This document shows, in pieces, positions 26,470-34,537 of a DNA stretch of 64,000 nucleotides. A program made the position numbers and the translations under genes. Source of the DNA: Plantactinospora mayteni (GTDB taxonomy: Bacteria; Actinomycetota; Actinomycetes; Mycobacteriales; Micromonosporaceae); assembly GCF_016862935.1 (NCBI RefSeq), contig NZ_BONX01000044.1, positions 1 to 64,000 of the forward strand, written 5' to 3'. Under the pieces are notes generated by a model. The model did no database searches. It worked only from the letters and a program-made list of their open reading frames with translations, and was not told the DNA's origin. Position 1 is the stretch's first letter; each line of letters begins with the position of its first letter.

Positions 26470-26922
26470 TCAGCGCTTGGAGTACTGGGGCGCCTTGCGA
26501 GCCTTCTTGAGACCGTACTTCTTGCTTTCCTTCTCCCGGGCGTCCCGGGTGAGGAAGCCGGCCTTCTTGAGCGCCGGACGGTCGTCGGGGTCGTTGGCGA
26601 TCAGCGCCCGGGCGATGGCCAGCCGCAGCCCGCCGGCCTGGCCGGTGGTGCCGCCGCCCCGCAGGTTGGCGATGATGTCGAACGCCTCGGCCTTCTCGGC
26701 GGTCACCAGCGGCTCCTTGATGAGCTGCTGGTGCACCTTGCTCGGGAAGTATGCCTCCAGGTCACGACCGTTGCAGGTGATCTTGCCGCTGCCCGGGATG
26801 ATCCGGACCCGGACGATCGCCTCCTTGCGGCGACCAACGGTCTGGATCGGGCGGTCGCCACGGGGAGCGCGGGCCACCGGGGCGGGCACCGGGGCTTCGG
26901 TGGTCGCGATGGTGTCGGTCAT
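26470..26922 (-). CDS. rpsI: 30S ribosomal protein S9
   Basis: 150 residues from ATG 26922 ([20 protein letters not shown]). The N-terminal ~30 residues are a variable alanine/proline extension usual in actinobacteria. The core starts at [19 protein letters not shown] and ends with the diagnostic basic tail [12 protein letters not shown], which reaches the ribosomal P site. It is 20 bp downstream of rplM in the universal L13-S9 operon. Confidence 0.98.
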   Translation of the reverse strand: MTDTIATTEAPVPAPVARAPRGDRPIQTVGRRKEAIVRVRIIPGSGKITCNGRDLEAYFPSKVHQQLIKEPLVTAEKAEAFDIIANLRGGGTTGQAGGLRLAIARALIANDPDDRPALKKAGFLTRDAREKESKKYGLKKARKAPQYSKR

Positions 26923-26942
26923 GCTGTTTCCTTCGCCCGCGC

Positions 26943-27386
26943 TCACTGCGCGATCTGCTTGATCTCGAACGGCACCGGCTGCTGCGCGGCGTGCGGGTGC
27001 TCGGCACCGGCGTAGACCTTCAGCTTCTTGATCAGCTTACGGCCGAGCTTGTTGTGCGGGAGCATGCCCTTGACGGCCAGCTCGATGGCCCGGTCGGGAC
27101 GCTTGGTCAGCAGCTCGTCGTAGCCGACCTGCTTCAGACCGCCCGGGTAGCCGGAGTGCCGGTAGGCGACCTTGGTGTGCCGCTTGTTGCCGGTCAGCGC
27201 CACCTTGCCCGCGTTCACGACGACGACGAAGTCACCGGTGTCGACGTGCGGCGCGAAAGTCGGCTTGTGCTTGCCGCGCAGCAGCGTGGCAACGTGGGTT
27301 GCCAGACGGCCCAGCACGACGTCTGACGCGTCGATGACGTGCCACTGACGCTCGATCTCACCCGGCTTCGGGCTGTACGTACGCAC
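26943..27386 (-). CDS. rplM: 50S ribosomal protein L13
   Basis: 147 residues, the normal length, with a GTG start at 27386 giving [20 protein letters not shown]. Conserved features include [33 protein letters not shown] and [19 protein letters not shown]. It is the first gene of the rplM-rpsI operon. The 258 bp leader up to narK (27387-27644) holds a short 9 bp hairpin but no recognised ribosomal-protein leader motif. Confidence 0.98.
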   Translation of the reverse strand: MRTYSPKPGEIERQWHVIDASDVVLGRLATHVATLLRGKHKPTFAPHVDTGDFVVVVNAGKVALTGNKRHTKVAYRHSGYPGGLKQVGYDELLTKRPDRAIELAVKGMLPHNKLGRKLIKKLKVYAGAEHPHAAQQPVPFEIKQIAQ

Positions 27387-27583
27387 AGGTCTACCTTGTC
27401 TCGTCGTCGGTCTGGGGTCGCGCACCGGTCGCCAGGCACGCACAAACGACCAAGCGCACCGGGAAAGGCACGCCCGCGGATGTCACGTGAAAACTTGGGT
27501 GTCACACAACAGCAGGCAACGATACCCGGTCGCCGGTGCCGGGGTCAAAACGGGACACCCCCCGGCGGGCTGGGGCGACGGCA

Positions 27584-27622
27584 GGACCTCCGCCTCCACT
27601 CCGAGACGATAGCCGGAGGTCC
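27584..27622. terminator. Weak hairpin downstream of narK
   Basis: Arms GGACCTCCG (27584-27592) and CGGAGGTCC (27614-27622) pair perfectly with a 21-base loop, 22 bp past the narK stop on the minus strand. A possible narK terminator; the long loop makes it uncertain. The rest of 27387-27583 shows no recognised feature beyond the expected rplM promoter. Confidence 0.4.
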
Positions 27623-27644
27623 CGCCGCGGCCCGCCCGGGGGTG

Positions 27645-29102
27645 TCACACCCCGGAGAGGCGGCGCGGCGACGGGCGGAGGTAGACCACCCAGGTCACCA
27701 CGAGGCAGAGGGCGTACCAGGCGATGAAGGCGAGGTAGGCGGCGTCGGCCGAGGAGTACGCCAGGAACGACTGCCGGAAGGCGATGTTGACCAGTACGCC
27801 CCCGAACGCGCCGACCGCCCCGGCGATCCCGATCAGGGCACCGGAGAGCCGCCACGCCCGGCGATCGGCGGCGCCCGGGTCCAGCTCGCCGGCCGACACC
27901 GCCTGGGCCGCCCTGGCCCGGAAGATCGCCGGGATCATCTTGTACGTCGATCCGTTGCCCACCCCGGAGAGCACGAAGAGCCCGATGAACCCGATCAGGT
28001 AGAGGGTCAGCGAGCGCTCCCGGGAGGCGTAATAGACCAGTCCGGCGCCGGCCGCCATGCCGGCGAAGGTCGCCAGGGTCACCCGGGCTCCGCCGTACCG
28101 GTCGGCGAGGTGGCCGCCGACCGGCCGGATCAGCGAGCCGACCAGCGGCCCGAGGAAGGTCAGGTACGCCGCGTCGAGCGGGGTGCCGAACCGGTCGCCG
28201 AACTGCACCAGCAGTACCTGCCCGAAGGCGAAGCCGAAGCCGATGAACGAGCCGAAGGTGCCGATGTAGAGCAGCGACATCACCCAGGTGTGCGGTTCCC
28301 GGGCCGCCTCGCGCAGCGCCCCGCGCTCGTTGCGGGCCCCGGTGATGTTGTCCATGTAGCGGGCCGAGGCCAGCGCGGCGAGCACGATCAGCGGGAGATA
28401 GACCGCCGGCACCAGGCGCGGGTACGCGGCACCGGCCGTGGCCAGCACCGCCAGCCCGACGAGCTGGACGGCGGCCACCCCGATGTTGCCGCCGCCGGCG
28501 TTCAGGCCCAGCGCCCAGCCCTTGAGCCGCTGCGGGTAGAAGAGGTTGATGTTCGCCATCGAGGAGGCGAAGTTCCCGCCGCCGACCCCGGCCAGGCAGG
28601 CCAGCACCATCAGGGTGCCGTACGACACCCCGGGCTCGATCAGGATCGCCATCGGCACCGCCGGCACCAGCAGCAGCAGGGCGCTGACGATCGTCCAGTT
28701 CCGCCCGCCGAACCTCGCCACCGCCAGGGTGTACGGCAGCCGCAGCACCGCACCCAGCGCGGCCGGTACGGCGGTCAGCAGGAACTTCCCGGCCGGGTCG
28801 ATCCCGTACTCCGGGCCGAGGAAGAGCACCAGCACGGACCAGAGGGTCCACACCGAGAAGCCGATGTGCTCGGAGGCGATCGAGACGATCAGGTTGCGCC
28901 GGGCGATCGGCGCTCCGGTGGTACGCCAGAAGTCCGGGTCCTCGGGGCGCCAGTCGTCGAGGTGGTGTCGGCGGGCGGCGACCGGCGCGGTGGCGGTCTC
29001 CGGTGGTGGAAGGGTGCCGAGACCGGCCGCCGCCGGGGCGGTGGCCGTGCTGTCGGTCCCGGGATCGGCCGTCGGGCCGGTAGCGGCGGCAGTACTAGTC
29101 AT
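27645..29102 (-). CDS. narK: Nitrate/nitrite MFS transporter
   Basis: 485 residues of the NarK/NNP family with about 12 hydrophobic segments. The nitrate signature is clear around GVGGGNFASSMANINLFYP and the following KGWALGLNAGGGN, and a second GNGSTYKMIPAIFR block lies in the C-terminal half. The N-terminal ~60 residues are alanine/threonine-rich and probably cytoplasmic. It is predicted to bring nitrate in for the assimilatory reductase encoded at 30894, and/or export nitrite. It is transcribed away from that operon, with the toxin-antitoxin pair and a methyltransferase in between. Confidence 0.95.
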   Translation of the reverse strand: MTSTAAATGPTADPGTDSTATAPAAAGLGTLPPPETATAPVAARRHHLDDWRPEDPDFWRTTGAPIARRNLIVSIASEHIGFSVWTLWSVLVLFLGPEYGIDPAGKFLLTAVPAALGAVLRLPYTLAVARFGGRNWTIVSALLLLVPAVPMAILIEPGVSYGTLMVLACLAGVGGGNFASSMANINLFYPQRLKGWALGLNAGGGNIGVAAVQLVGLAVLATAGAAYPRLVPAVYLPLIVLAALASARYMDNITGARNERGALREAAREPHTWVMSLLYIGTFGSFIGFGFAFGQVLLVQFGDRFGTPLDAAYLTFLGPLVGSLIRPVGGHLADRYGGARVTLATFAGMAAGAGLVYYASRERSLTLYLIGFIGLFVLSGVGNGSTYKMIPAIFRARAAQAVSAGELDPGAADRRAWRLSGALIGIAGAVGAFGGVLVNIAFRQSFLAYSSADAAYLAFIAWYALCLVVTWVVYLRPSPRRLSGV

Positions 29103-29229
29103 GCCGCCCGAAAGTAGGAGCGCGGGGTTTCCCGGCGGTTCGCGCTCCGAGTCGGGCCGGCAACGGTCGGCGCACGGCGGGCCCCGGCGGATGGTGAGAT
29201 GTGCGTGTCGCCGCCCCGCGGTCGGGCGC

Positions 29230-29523
29230 TCAGATGCCCTGGAGGATACGCAGCGCCCGGCTGACCCGGAACATGGTGTCGGCGTCCGCGGCTCCGACGC
29301 ACTCGGTGAACCACTTCTTCATCGGCGACGAGAGCCGGTCGGGCATCACCACGTATTCGCCCATGGTCACGGCGAGCGGGGAGTCCCGGAGCAGTTCGGA
29401 GTCGACCACCTCGGCGACGATCACGATCGGCACGTCGGTGGAGTTGTAGACGTCGGAGCTGATCACCAGGCCGAGCCGGGACCGGGCCCCGTCGATCCGC
29501 CAGATCTCGCCCCTACGTAGCAC
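29230..29523 (-). CDS. MazF/PemK-family endoribonuclease toxin
   Basis: 97 residues opening with MLRRGEIWRIDGARSRLG, followed by LVISSDVYNSTDVPIVIVAEV, the beta-barrel core of MazF/PemK toxins (RGEIW and the S-D pair are conserved). The usual length is about 110. It probably cleaves RNA and is neutralised by the product of the gene just upstream (29556-29861). The toxin start lies 2 bp beyond the edge of an inverted 90 bp repeat element (29526-29615) that separates it from the antitoxin, so expression could be affected by that structure. Confidence 0.8.
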   Translation of the reverse strand: MLRRGEIWRIDGARSRLGLVISSDVYNSTDVPIVIVAEVVDSELLRDSPLAVTMGEYVVMPDRLSSPMKKWFTECVGAADADTMFRVSRALRILQGI

Positions 29524-29525
29524 TG

Positions 29526-29615
29526 GAACCTTCTTCGACCCGAATCGCGCAGTTCTCAGGCACCGCGTCCGACCTCGCGGTCCGCCGGACCGCGAGGGGA
29601 GGTGGTGGAAGGGGC
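29526..29615 (-). repeat. 90 bp interspersed palindromic element, copy 3 (inverted)
   Basis: Read on the minus strand it shows the same order as copies 1, 2 and 4: CCTCGCGGTCC/GGACCGCGAGG hairpin core, then GTCGGACGCGGT, ending near GAAGGTTCC. The terminal repeat is more degraded than in the other copies. It encodes the last ~19 residues and stop codon of the antitoxin and ends 2 bp before the toxin start. Confidence 0.82.
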
Positions 29616-29861
29616 ACTCGCACGCCTGCCGAGAGCCGCGTCGACCAGCGCGGCCTCCTGGGCGTCGGCGATGGCGGCGGCCTCGATGTCCAGGCGGGCC
29701 CGGCCGACCGCCGCGGCGTGCGCGGCGAAGACCTCACGGAGCGCCTTCTCCCGGGCGGCCTGGTCGATCCAGGCGGAAAGCGACATGCCGTCCCGTTTCG
29801 CGAAGGCCCGCGCCTCTTCGATCGTCTCGTCCGAAAACGAGAGAGTCACCTTGGCGGTCAT
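29556..29861 (-). CDS. Ribbon-helix-helix antitoxin with repeat-derived C-terminus
   Basis: 101 residues from ATG 29861 (MTAKVTLSFSDETIEEARAFA); an in-frame upstream ATG at 29909 is possible but lacks similarity support. The N-terminus has the strand-helix-helix pattern of CopG/MetJ-type DNA-binding antitoxins. A helical alanine-rich region follows (AREKALREVFAAHAAAVG), the likely toxin-binding part. From about residue 83 the frame enters the 90 bp palindromic repeat (APSTTSPRGPADREVGRGA), so the end of the protein is not ancestral. It lies immediately upstream of the MazF-like toxin, the usual order. Confidence 0.75.
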   Translation of the reverse strand: MTAKVTLSFSDETIEEARAFAKRDGMSLSAWIDQAAREKALREVFAAHAAAVGRARLDIEAAAIADAQEAALVDAALGRRASAPSTTSPRGPADREVGRGA

Positions 29862-29928
29862 GCCGCCCAGCCTACCGATGGTGTGACCGGCCGTCATCCC
29901 AGTCGTCATCCCAGCCCGCCGTCACCCG

Positions 29929-30630
29929 TCACTGGAGTTCGCGCCGGCCGCCGAAGACGGCGAACCGCCACGACTTGTAGAAACAGTCGACGCCGACGAA
30001 ACCGGCCTCGACCAGCCAGCGGCACTGGTCCGGCACCGGCGCCGGGCGGTCGTGCACCATCCGCTCCCGGGCTCCGGCGATCTCCGCCTCGGTGGCGCCG
30101 AGCGCGATGACCTGGGCCAGCCACACCTCGTCGTACCGGGAGTCCAGGTCGGGGGTGCCGCCGGCCACCTGCTCGGCGTTCACGAAGACCCCGCCGGGGA
30201 CCAGCACCTGCCGGACCCGACGGTAGAGGTCACGCTTGTCGGCGTCCGGCAGGTGGTGGATGGCCAGCGCGGAGACGACGGCGTCGTACGGGCCGCCGGG
30301 CAGCGGCGCGGTCAGGTCGGCGATCACCGTCTCGTGCGGTACCCCGCGCCGGGTCAGGTGTCCCCCGGCGACCGCGAGCATCGCCGGGGCGGCGTCGAGC
30401 AGCGTGCTCCGCACCCCCGGTACGGCGGCGCTGAGCAGGATCGAGAGCAGCCCGGTCCCGGCGCCGAGGTCGAGTACGGCCGGTACCCGCCCGGAGGCCA
30501 GTGCCCGGCGCAGCGGCGGAGCGGCCACCTCGACCGCCGTGCCGTAGAAGTCGTCGAAGCACGGCACGAGCCGGCGACGGGACTCGTCGTACGACCCGGC
30601 CACCGCGTCGAAAAGCGACACCACGGCCAT
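29929..30630 (-). CDS. Class I SAM-dependent methyltransferase
   Basis: 233 residues. The SAM-binding glycine motif VLDLGAGTGLLSILL is at about 51-65, then LLDAAPAMLAVA (acidic motif II) and DAVVSALAIHHLPD (motif IV). The closest recognisable group is methyltransferase family 12/25-like (small-molecule or tRNA-type); the substrate is unknown. It has an excellent ribosome binding site, AGGAGGCACTTCG before ATG 30630, and a palindrome 17 bp upstream of the start that may be an operator. It is divergent from the nitrate reductase operon. Confidence 0.85.
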   Translation of the reverse strand: MAVVSLFDAVAGSYDESRRRLVPCFDDFYGTAVEVAAPPLRRALASGRVPAVLDLGAGTGLLSILLSAAVPGVRSTLLDAAPAMLAVAGGHLTRRGVPHETVIADLTAPLPGGPYDAVVSALAIHHLPDADKRDLYRRVRQVLVPGGVFVNAEQVAGGTPDLDSRYDEVWLAQVIALGATEAEIAGARERMVHDRPAPVPDQCRWLVEAGFVGVDCFYKSWRFAVFGGRRELQ

Positions 30631-30646
30631 CGAAGTGCCTCCTAAG

Positions 30647-30667
30647 ATGTGGAACGACCTTCCACAT
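30647..30667. promoter_or_regulatory. Palindromic operator candidate upstream of methyltransferase
   Basis: A perfect 8 bp inverted repeat ATGTGGAA - 5 bp - TTCCACAT. It lies between the ribosome binding site of the methyltransferase gene and the nasA promoter region. Dyad geometry suits an HTH repressor. It is not identical to the PadR-type ATTGT/ACAAT palindromes in this window. Confidence 0.55.
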
Positions 30668-30833
30668 CATAGATCCACCGCTCGGAGCAGTACCGTCACG
30701 AACTCCCCCGAACCGCTCCCGCCGGGGCCGCCGGTCGCAGGGAACTTTCGGGCCTTGGTCCAGGATTGTAGGTAATCTCTGGCCGCCGGCAAGGCCGGGC
30801 CGACCCGCTGAGCGAGGTCCGTGTGAGCGGCTC

Positions 30834-30849
30834 TTGACAGGCCCGAAAC
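30834..30849 (+). promoter_or_regulatory. Candidate GlnR box upstream of nitrate reductase
   Basis: TTGAC-AGGCCC-GAAAC matches the half-box form gTnAC-n6-GaAAC known for the actinobacterial nitrogen regulator GlnR, with one mismatch at the first base. It lies 44 bp before the nasA ATG. TTGACA here could instead be a -35 element, and the second half of a full GlnR box is not convincing. Confidence 0.35.
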
Positions 30850-30893
30850 AAGAGGGACCCGGCCGTGAAACCGGGCGCCGGCACGCTTCGGAC

Positions 30894-33053
30894 ATGACAG
30901 ACGGTGCACGCACTGCGACGCATTCGGAGGATGTGTCCCAGGACGTCGTCACGCACTGCCCATACTGCGCCCTACAGTGCGGGATGACGCTGCGCCGCAC
31001 CGCCGAGCGGGTGGAGGTGCTGCCCCGGCAGTTCCCCACCAACCGCGGCGGGCTCTGCCAGAAGGGCTGGACCGCCGCCGAACTGCTCGACCACCCCGAC
31101 CGGCTGACCACCCCGCTGCTCCGGGACCGCCCCGGCGGGCAACTGCGCCCGGCGAGCTGGCCGGAGGCGCTGGACCGGGTGGTGGCCGGCATCCGCCGCA
31201 TCCAGTCGGCGTACGGCCGGGACGCGGTGGCCGTCTTCGGCGGCGGCGGGCTGACCAACGAGAAGGCGTACGCCCTCGGCAAGTTCGCCCGGGTCGCGCT
31301 CGGCACCCGGAACATCGACTACAACGGACGGTTCTGCATGTCCTCGGCCGCCGCCGCCGGGATGCGCGCCTTCGGGGTCGACCGGGGACTGCCGTTTCCA
31401 CTGGCCGACCTCAGCACCGCCGACACCCTGCTGCTGGTCGGCGCGAACGTCGCCGAGACGATGCCGCCGCTGGTCCGCTACCTGGTCGAGCAGCGACAGC
31501 GCGGCGGCACCCTGATCGTGATCGACCCCCGGGTCACCGCGACCGCCCGGCAGGCCACCCTGCACCTGCAACCGACCCCCGGCACCGACCTCGCGGTGGC
31601 GAACGCGCTGCTGCACATCGCGCTGGCCGAGGGACTGGTCGACAAGGACTACGTGGCCGCCCGGACCACCGGGTTCGACCAGGTACGCCGGGTCACCGCC
31701 GGCTACTGGCCGGCTCGGGCGGAGCGGCTCTCCGGGGTACCGGTGGCCGACCTGGAGGCGGCGGCCCGGGCGCTCGGCACCGCCGAACGGGCGATCATCC
31801 TCACCGCCCGCGGCGCCGAACAGCACGCCAAGGGCGTGGACACGGTGACCGCCTTCGTCAACCTGGCCCTCGCGCTCGGCCTGCCCGGCCGGCCCGGCTC
31901 CGGGTACGGCTGCCTCACCGGGCAGGGCAACGGCCAGGGTGGGCGCGAGCACGGGCAGAAGGCCGACCAGCTCCCCGGCTACCGCCGGATCGACGACCCG
32001 GCCGCCCGGGCACACGTCGCCGGGGTCTGGGGGGTGGACCCGGACGCGCTGCCCGGGCCGGGAGTGTCGGCGTACGAGCTGCTCAGTGCGCTGGGCACCG
32101 ACGGTGGTCCGAAGGGGCTGCTGGTGTTCGGCTCCAACCCGGTCGTCTCGGCGCCCCGGGCGGGCCGGATCGAGGGCCGGCTGCGCGACCTCGACCTGCT
32201 GGTGGTGGCCGACTTCGTCCGCTCGGAGACGGCCGAGATCGCCGACGTGGTGCTGCCGACCGCCCAGTGGGCCGAGGAGGACGGCACGATGACCAATCTG
32301 GAGGGTCGGGTGTTGCGCCGCCGCGCGCTCGGCCCGCCACCGCCCGGCGTACGCACAGATCTGGCGCTGCTGGCCGACCTCGCCGACCGGCTCGACCACG
32401 TCGACGGGTCGGCCGGACAGGGCCGGTCCCGCTTTCCGGCCGCTCCCGAGCAGGTCTTCGCGGAGTTGCGCCGCGCCTCGGCCGGCGGTGCCGCCGACTA
32501 CGCGGGGATCACCTGGGAGCGGATCGACGCCGAGGACGGCGTCTTCTGGCCCTGTCCGGACGAGGACGGGCCGGGCATGCCGCGACTCTTCGCCGACGGG
32601 TTCCCGACCCCGGACGGGCGGGCCCGGTTCGTGCCGGTCGAGCACCGCCCGGTCGCCGAGGAGGTCTGCCCGGACTATCCGGTCTACCTCACCACCGGCC
32701 GGGTGCTGACGCAGTACCAGTCCGGCGCGCAGACCCGGCGGGTCGAGGCACTGCGCCGGGTCGCCCCGAACGCCTTCCTGGAACTCCATCCCGACCTGGC
32801 GGCCCGGCTCGGGGTGGCCGACGGCGACGAGGTGCGGGTGACCAGCCGCCGGGGCGAGATGCGGGCGCCGGCCCGGCTGACCCCGACCATCCGGCCGGAC
32901 ACCGTCTTCGCGCCGTTCCACTGGGCCGGCGCGGCCCGGATCAACTCGGTGACCAGCGACGCCCTCGATCCGGTCTCCAGGATGCCCGAGTTCAAGGTCT
33001 GCGCGGTCCGGGTCGAGAAGGCAGTAGCGAGCGCTGGCGAGGGGACGGCATGA
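30894..33053 (+). CDS. nasA: Assimilatory nitrate reductase catalytic subunit
   Basis: 719 residues from ATG 30894. A molybdopterin oxidoreductase that reduces nitrate to nitrite. The [4Fe-4S] cysteines are Cys22, Cys25, Cys29 and Cys55 (HCPYCALQCGM, GGLCQKGW). The bis-MGD domains follow: NGRFCMSSAAAAGMRAFG, LLLVGANVAETMPP, QGNGQGGREHGQKADQLPGY; the molydopterin dinucleotide-binding C-terminal domain is at about 600-719. No [2Fe-2S] tail is fused, in line with a separate carrier encoded next. Its stop overlaps the next start (ATGA at 33050-33053), so it leads a tightly coupled operon. A GTG at 30933 is an alternative start with poor spacing. Confidence 0.95.
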   Translation: MTDGARTATHSEDVSQDVVTHCPYCALQCGMTLRRTAERVEVLPRQFPTNRGGLCQKGWTAAELLDHPDRLTTPLLRDRPGGQLRPASWPEALDRVVAGIRRIQSAYGRDAVAVFGGGGLTNEKAYALGKFARVALGTRNIDYNGRFCMSSAAAAGMRAFGVDRGLPFPLADLSTADTLLLVGANVAETMPPLVRYLVEQRQRGGTLIVIDPRVTATARQATLHLQPTPGTDLAVANALLHIALAEGLVDKDYVAARTTGFDQVRRVTAGYWPARAERLSGVPVADLEAAARALGTAERAIILTARGAEQHAKGVDTVTAFVNLALALGLPGRPGSGYGCLTGQGNGQGGREHGQKADQLPGYRRIDDPAARAHVAGVWGVDPDALPGPGVSAYELLSALGTDGGPKGLLVFGSNPVVSAPRAGRIEGRLRDLDLLVVADFVRSETAEIADVVLPTAQWAEEDGTMTNLEGRVLRRRALGPPPPGVRTDLALLADLADRLDHVDGSAGQGRSRFPAAPEQVFAELRRASAGGAADYAGITWERIDAEDGVFWPCPDEDGPGMPRLFADGFPTPDGRARFVPVEHRPVAEEVCPDYPVYLTTGRVLTQYQSGAQTRRVEALRRVAPNAFLELHPDLAARLGVADGDEVRVTSRRGEMRAPARLTPTIRPDTVFAPFHWAGAARINSVTSDALDPVSRMPEFKVCAVRVEKAVASAGEGTA

Positions 33054-34537
33054 GCACAGAGGAGATGGTGGACGGGTCACGGAACCGGATCGTGATCGTC
33101 GGTCACGGCATGGCCGGGGCCCGGTTGGCGGCCGAACTCTCGGCCCGGCTCGGCGACGCGAAGATCACGGTACTCGGGGCCGAGCTGCATCGGGCGTACA
33201 ACCGGATCATGCTGTCGAGCCTGCTGGCCGGCAAGGTCGACGAGTCCGGTGTGGAGCTGGCCGAGGCGGCCGGGCACGGCATCGACGTACGCCCCGGGGT
33301 GCAGGCCACCGCCGTCGACCCGGCGCGCCGCACGGTGACGACCGGCCGGGGCGACCTGATCGGGTACGACCACCTGGTGCTGGCCACCGGCGGGCGTGCC
33401 CTCGTACCGCCGCTGGCCGGGCTGGACCGGGAGAGGCTACCGGACCGGGTGGCCGTGTTCCGTACCCTCGACGACTGCCGGCGCATCCTGACCGCCGCCG
33501 CCGGGGCACGCCGGGCCCTGGTGCTCGGTGGCGGGCTGCTCGGCCTGGAGGCGGCCCGGGGGCTGGCCGCCCGAGGGCTCGACGTGCACGTGGTACACCC
33601 GGTCGGGCACCTGATGGAACGGCAGCTCGATCCGGCGGCCGGCGCGGTGCTGGCGCGTACCCTGGCCGGGCTCGGCGTCACCACCCACCTGGACGTGGCC
33701 GCCAGCGCCGTCGACGCCCGGCCCGACGGCCTCACCCTGACCCTCTCCGACGGCCGCGAACTCGACGCCGACCTGCTGGTGCTCTCCTGCGGGGTACGCC
33801 CCGACGTGGAACTGGCCCGCGCCGCCGGGCTCACCGTCGACCGGGGCGTGGTGGTGGACGACCGGCTGCGCAGCAGCGACCCGCACATCTCGGCGATCGG
33901 CGACTGCGCCCAGCACGCGGGCGTGGTCACCGGCCTGGTCGCCCCGGCCTGGGAGCAGGCCCGGGTGCTGGCCCAGGTGCTGGCCGGGCAGGACCCCCGG
34001 GCGCGCTACCGGCCGCAGCCGGCGGTCACCCGGCTCAAGGCCGCCGGCATCGACCTCGCCGCGATGGGCGACGCCGCCGCCGGCCCCGCGCCGGACGTCG
34101 AGGAACTCAGCTTCTCCGACCCGGTCCGGGGCACCTACGCCCGGCTGCGGATCGTCGGCGAACGGCTCACCGGGGCGATCATGCTCGGCGACAACCCGGC
34201 GGTCGGCACGGTGATCCAGCTCTTCGACCGGGGTACGCCGGTGCCGATCGACCGCCGCACCCTGCTGCTCGGCCGCAGCCGCGACACCGCGAGCGCGGCA
34301 CCGGTCGAGTCACCGGCACTGATGCCGGACGCGGCGACGGTCTGCCAGTGCAACACGGTGCGCAAGGGCGCGCTGGTGCGCTGCTGGCGGGCCGGGGCGA
34401 GGTCCATGGACGACGTCGTCGCCGCGACCCGGGCCACCACCGGCTGCGGCAGTTGCCGGGACGCCGTCGAGGGGATCCTCGGCTGGCTCTCCTCGATCGA
34501 CACTCCCGACCCGGTGGAAGCAGAGGTGGCAGCGTGA
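33050..34537 (+). CDS. FAD/NAD(P) oxidoreductase with BFD-like [2Fe-2S] domain
   Basis: 495 residues. The FAD motif is IVIVGHGMAGARLA near residue 12 and the NAD(P) motif is LVLGGGLLGLEAARGL near 160. The BFD-type cluster domain (about 428-475) has CQC (about 431 and 433) and CGSC (about 465-468). This is the organisation of the NasB-type electron-transfer partner of assimilatory nitrate reductase, resembling the N-terminal half of NirB. It presumably passes electrons from NAD(P)H to NasA. Coupled by 4 bp overlaps to nasA upstream and nirB downstream. Confidence 0.88.
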   Translation: MSTEEMVDGSRNRIVIVGHGMAGARLAAELSARLGDAKITVLGAELHRAYNRIMLSSLLAGKVDESGVELAEAAGHGIDVRPGVQATAVDPARRTVTTGRGDLIGYDHLVLATGGRALVPPLAGLDRERLPDRVAVFRTLDDCRRILTAAAGARRALVLGGGLLGLEAARGLAARGLDVHVVHPVGHLMERQLDPAAGAVLARTLAGLGVTTHLDVAASAVDARPDGLTLTLSDGRELDADLLVLSCGVRPDVELARAAGLTVDRGVVVDDRLRSSDPHISAIGDCAQHAGVVTGLVAPAWEQARVLAQVLAGQDPRARYRPQPAVTRLKAAGIDLAAMGDAAAGPAPDVEELSFSDPVRGTYARLRIVGERLTGAIMLGDNPAVGTVIQLFDRGTPVPIDRRTLLLGRSRDTASAAPVESPALMPDAATVCQCNTVRKGALVRCWRAGARSMDDVVAATRATTGCGSCRDAVEGILGWLSSIDTPDPVEAEVAA

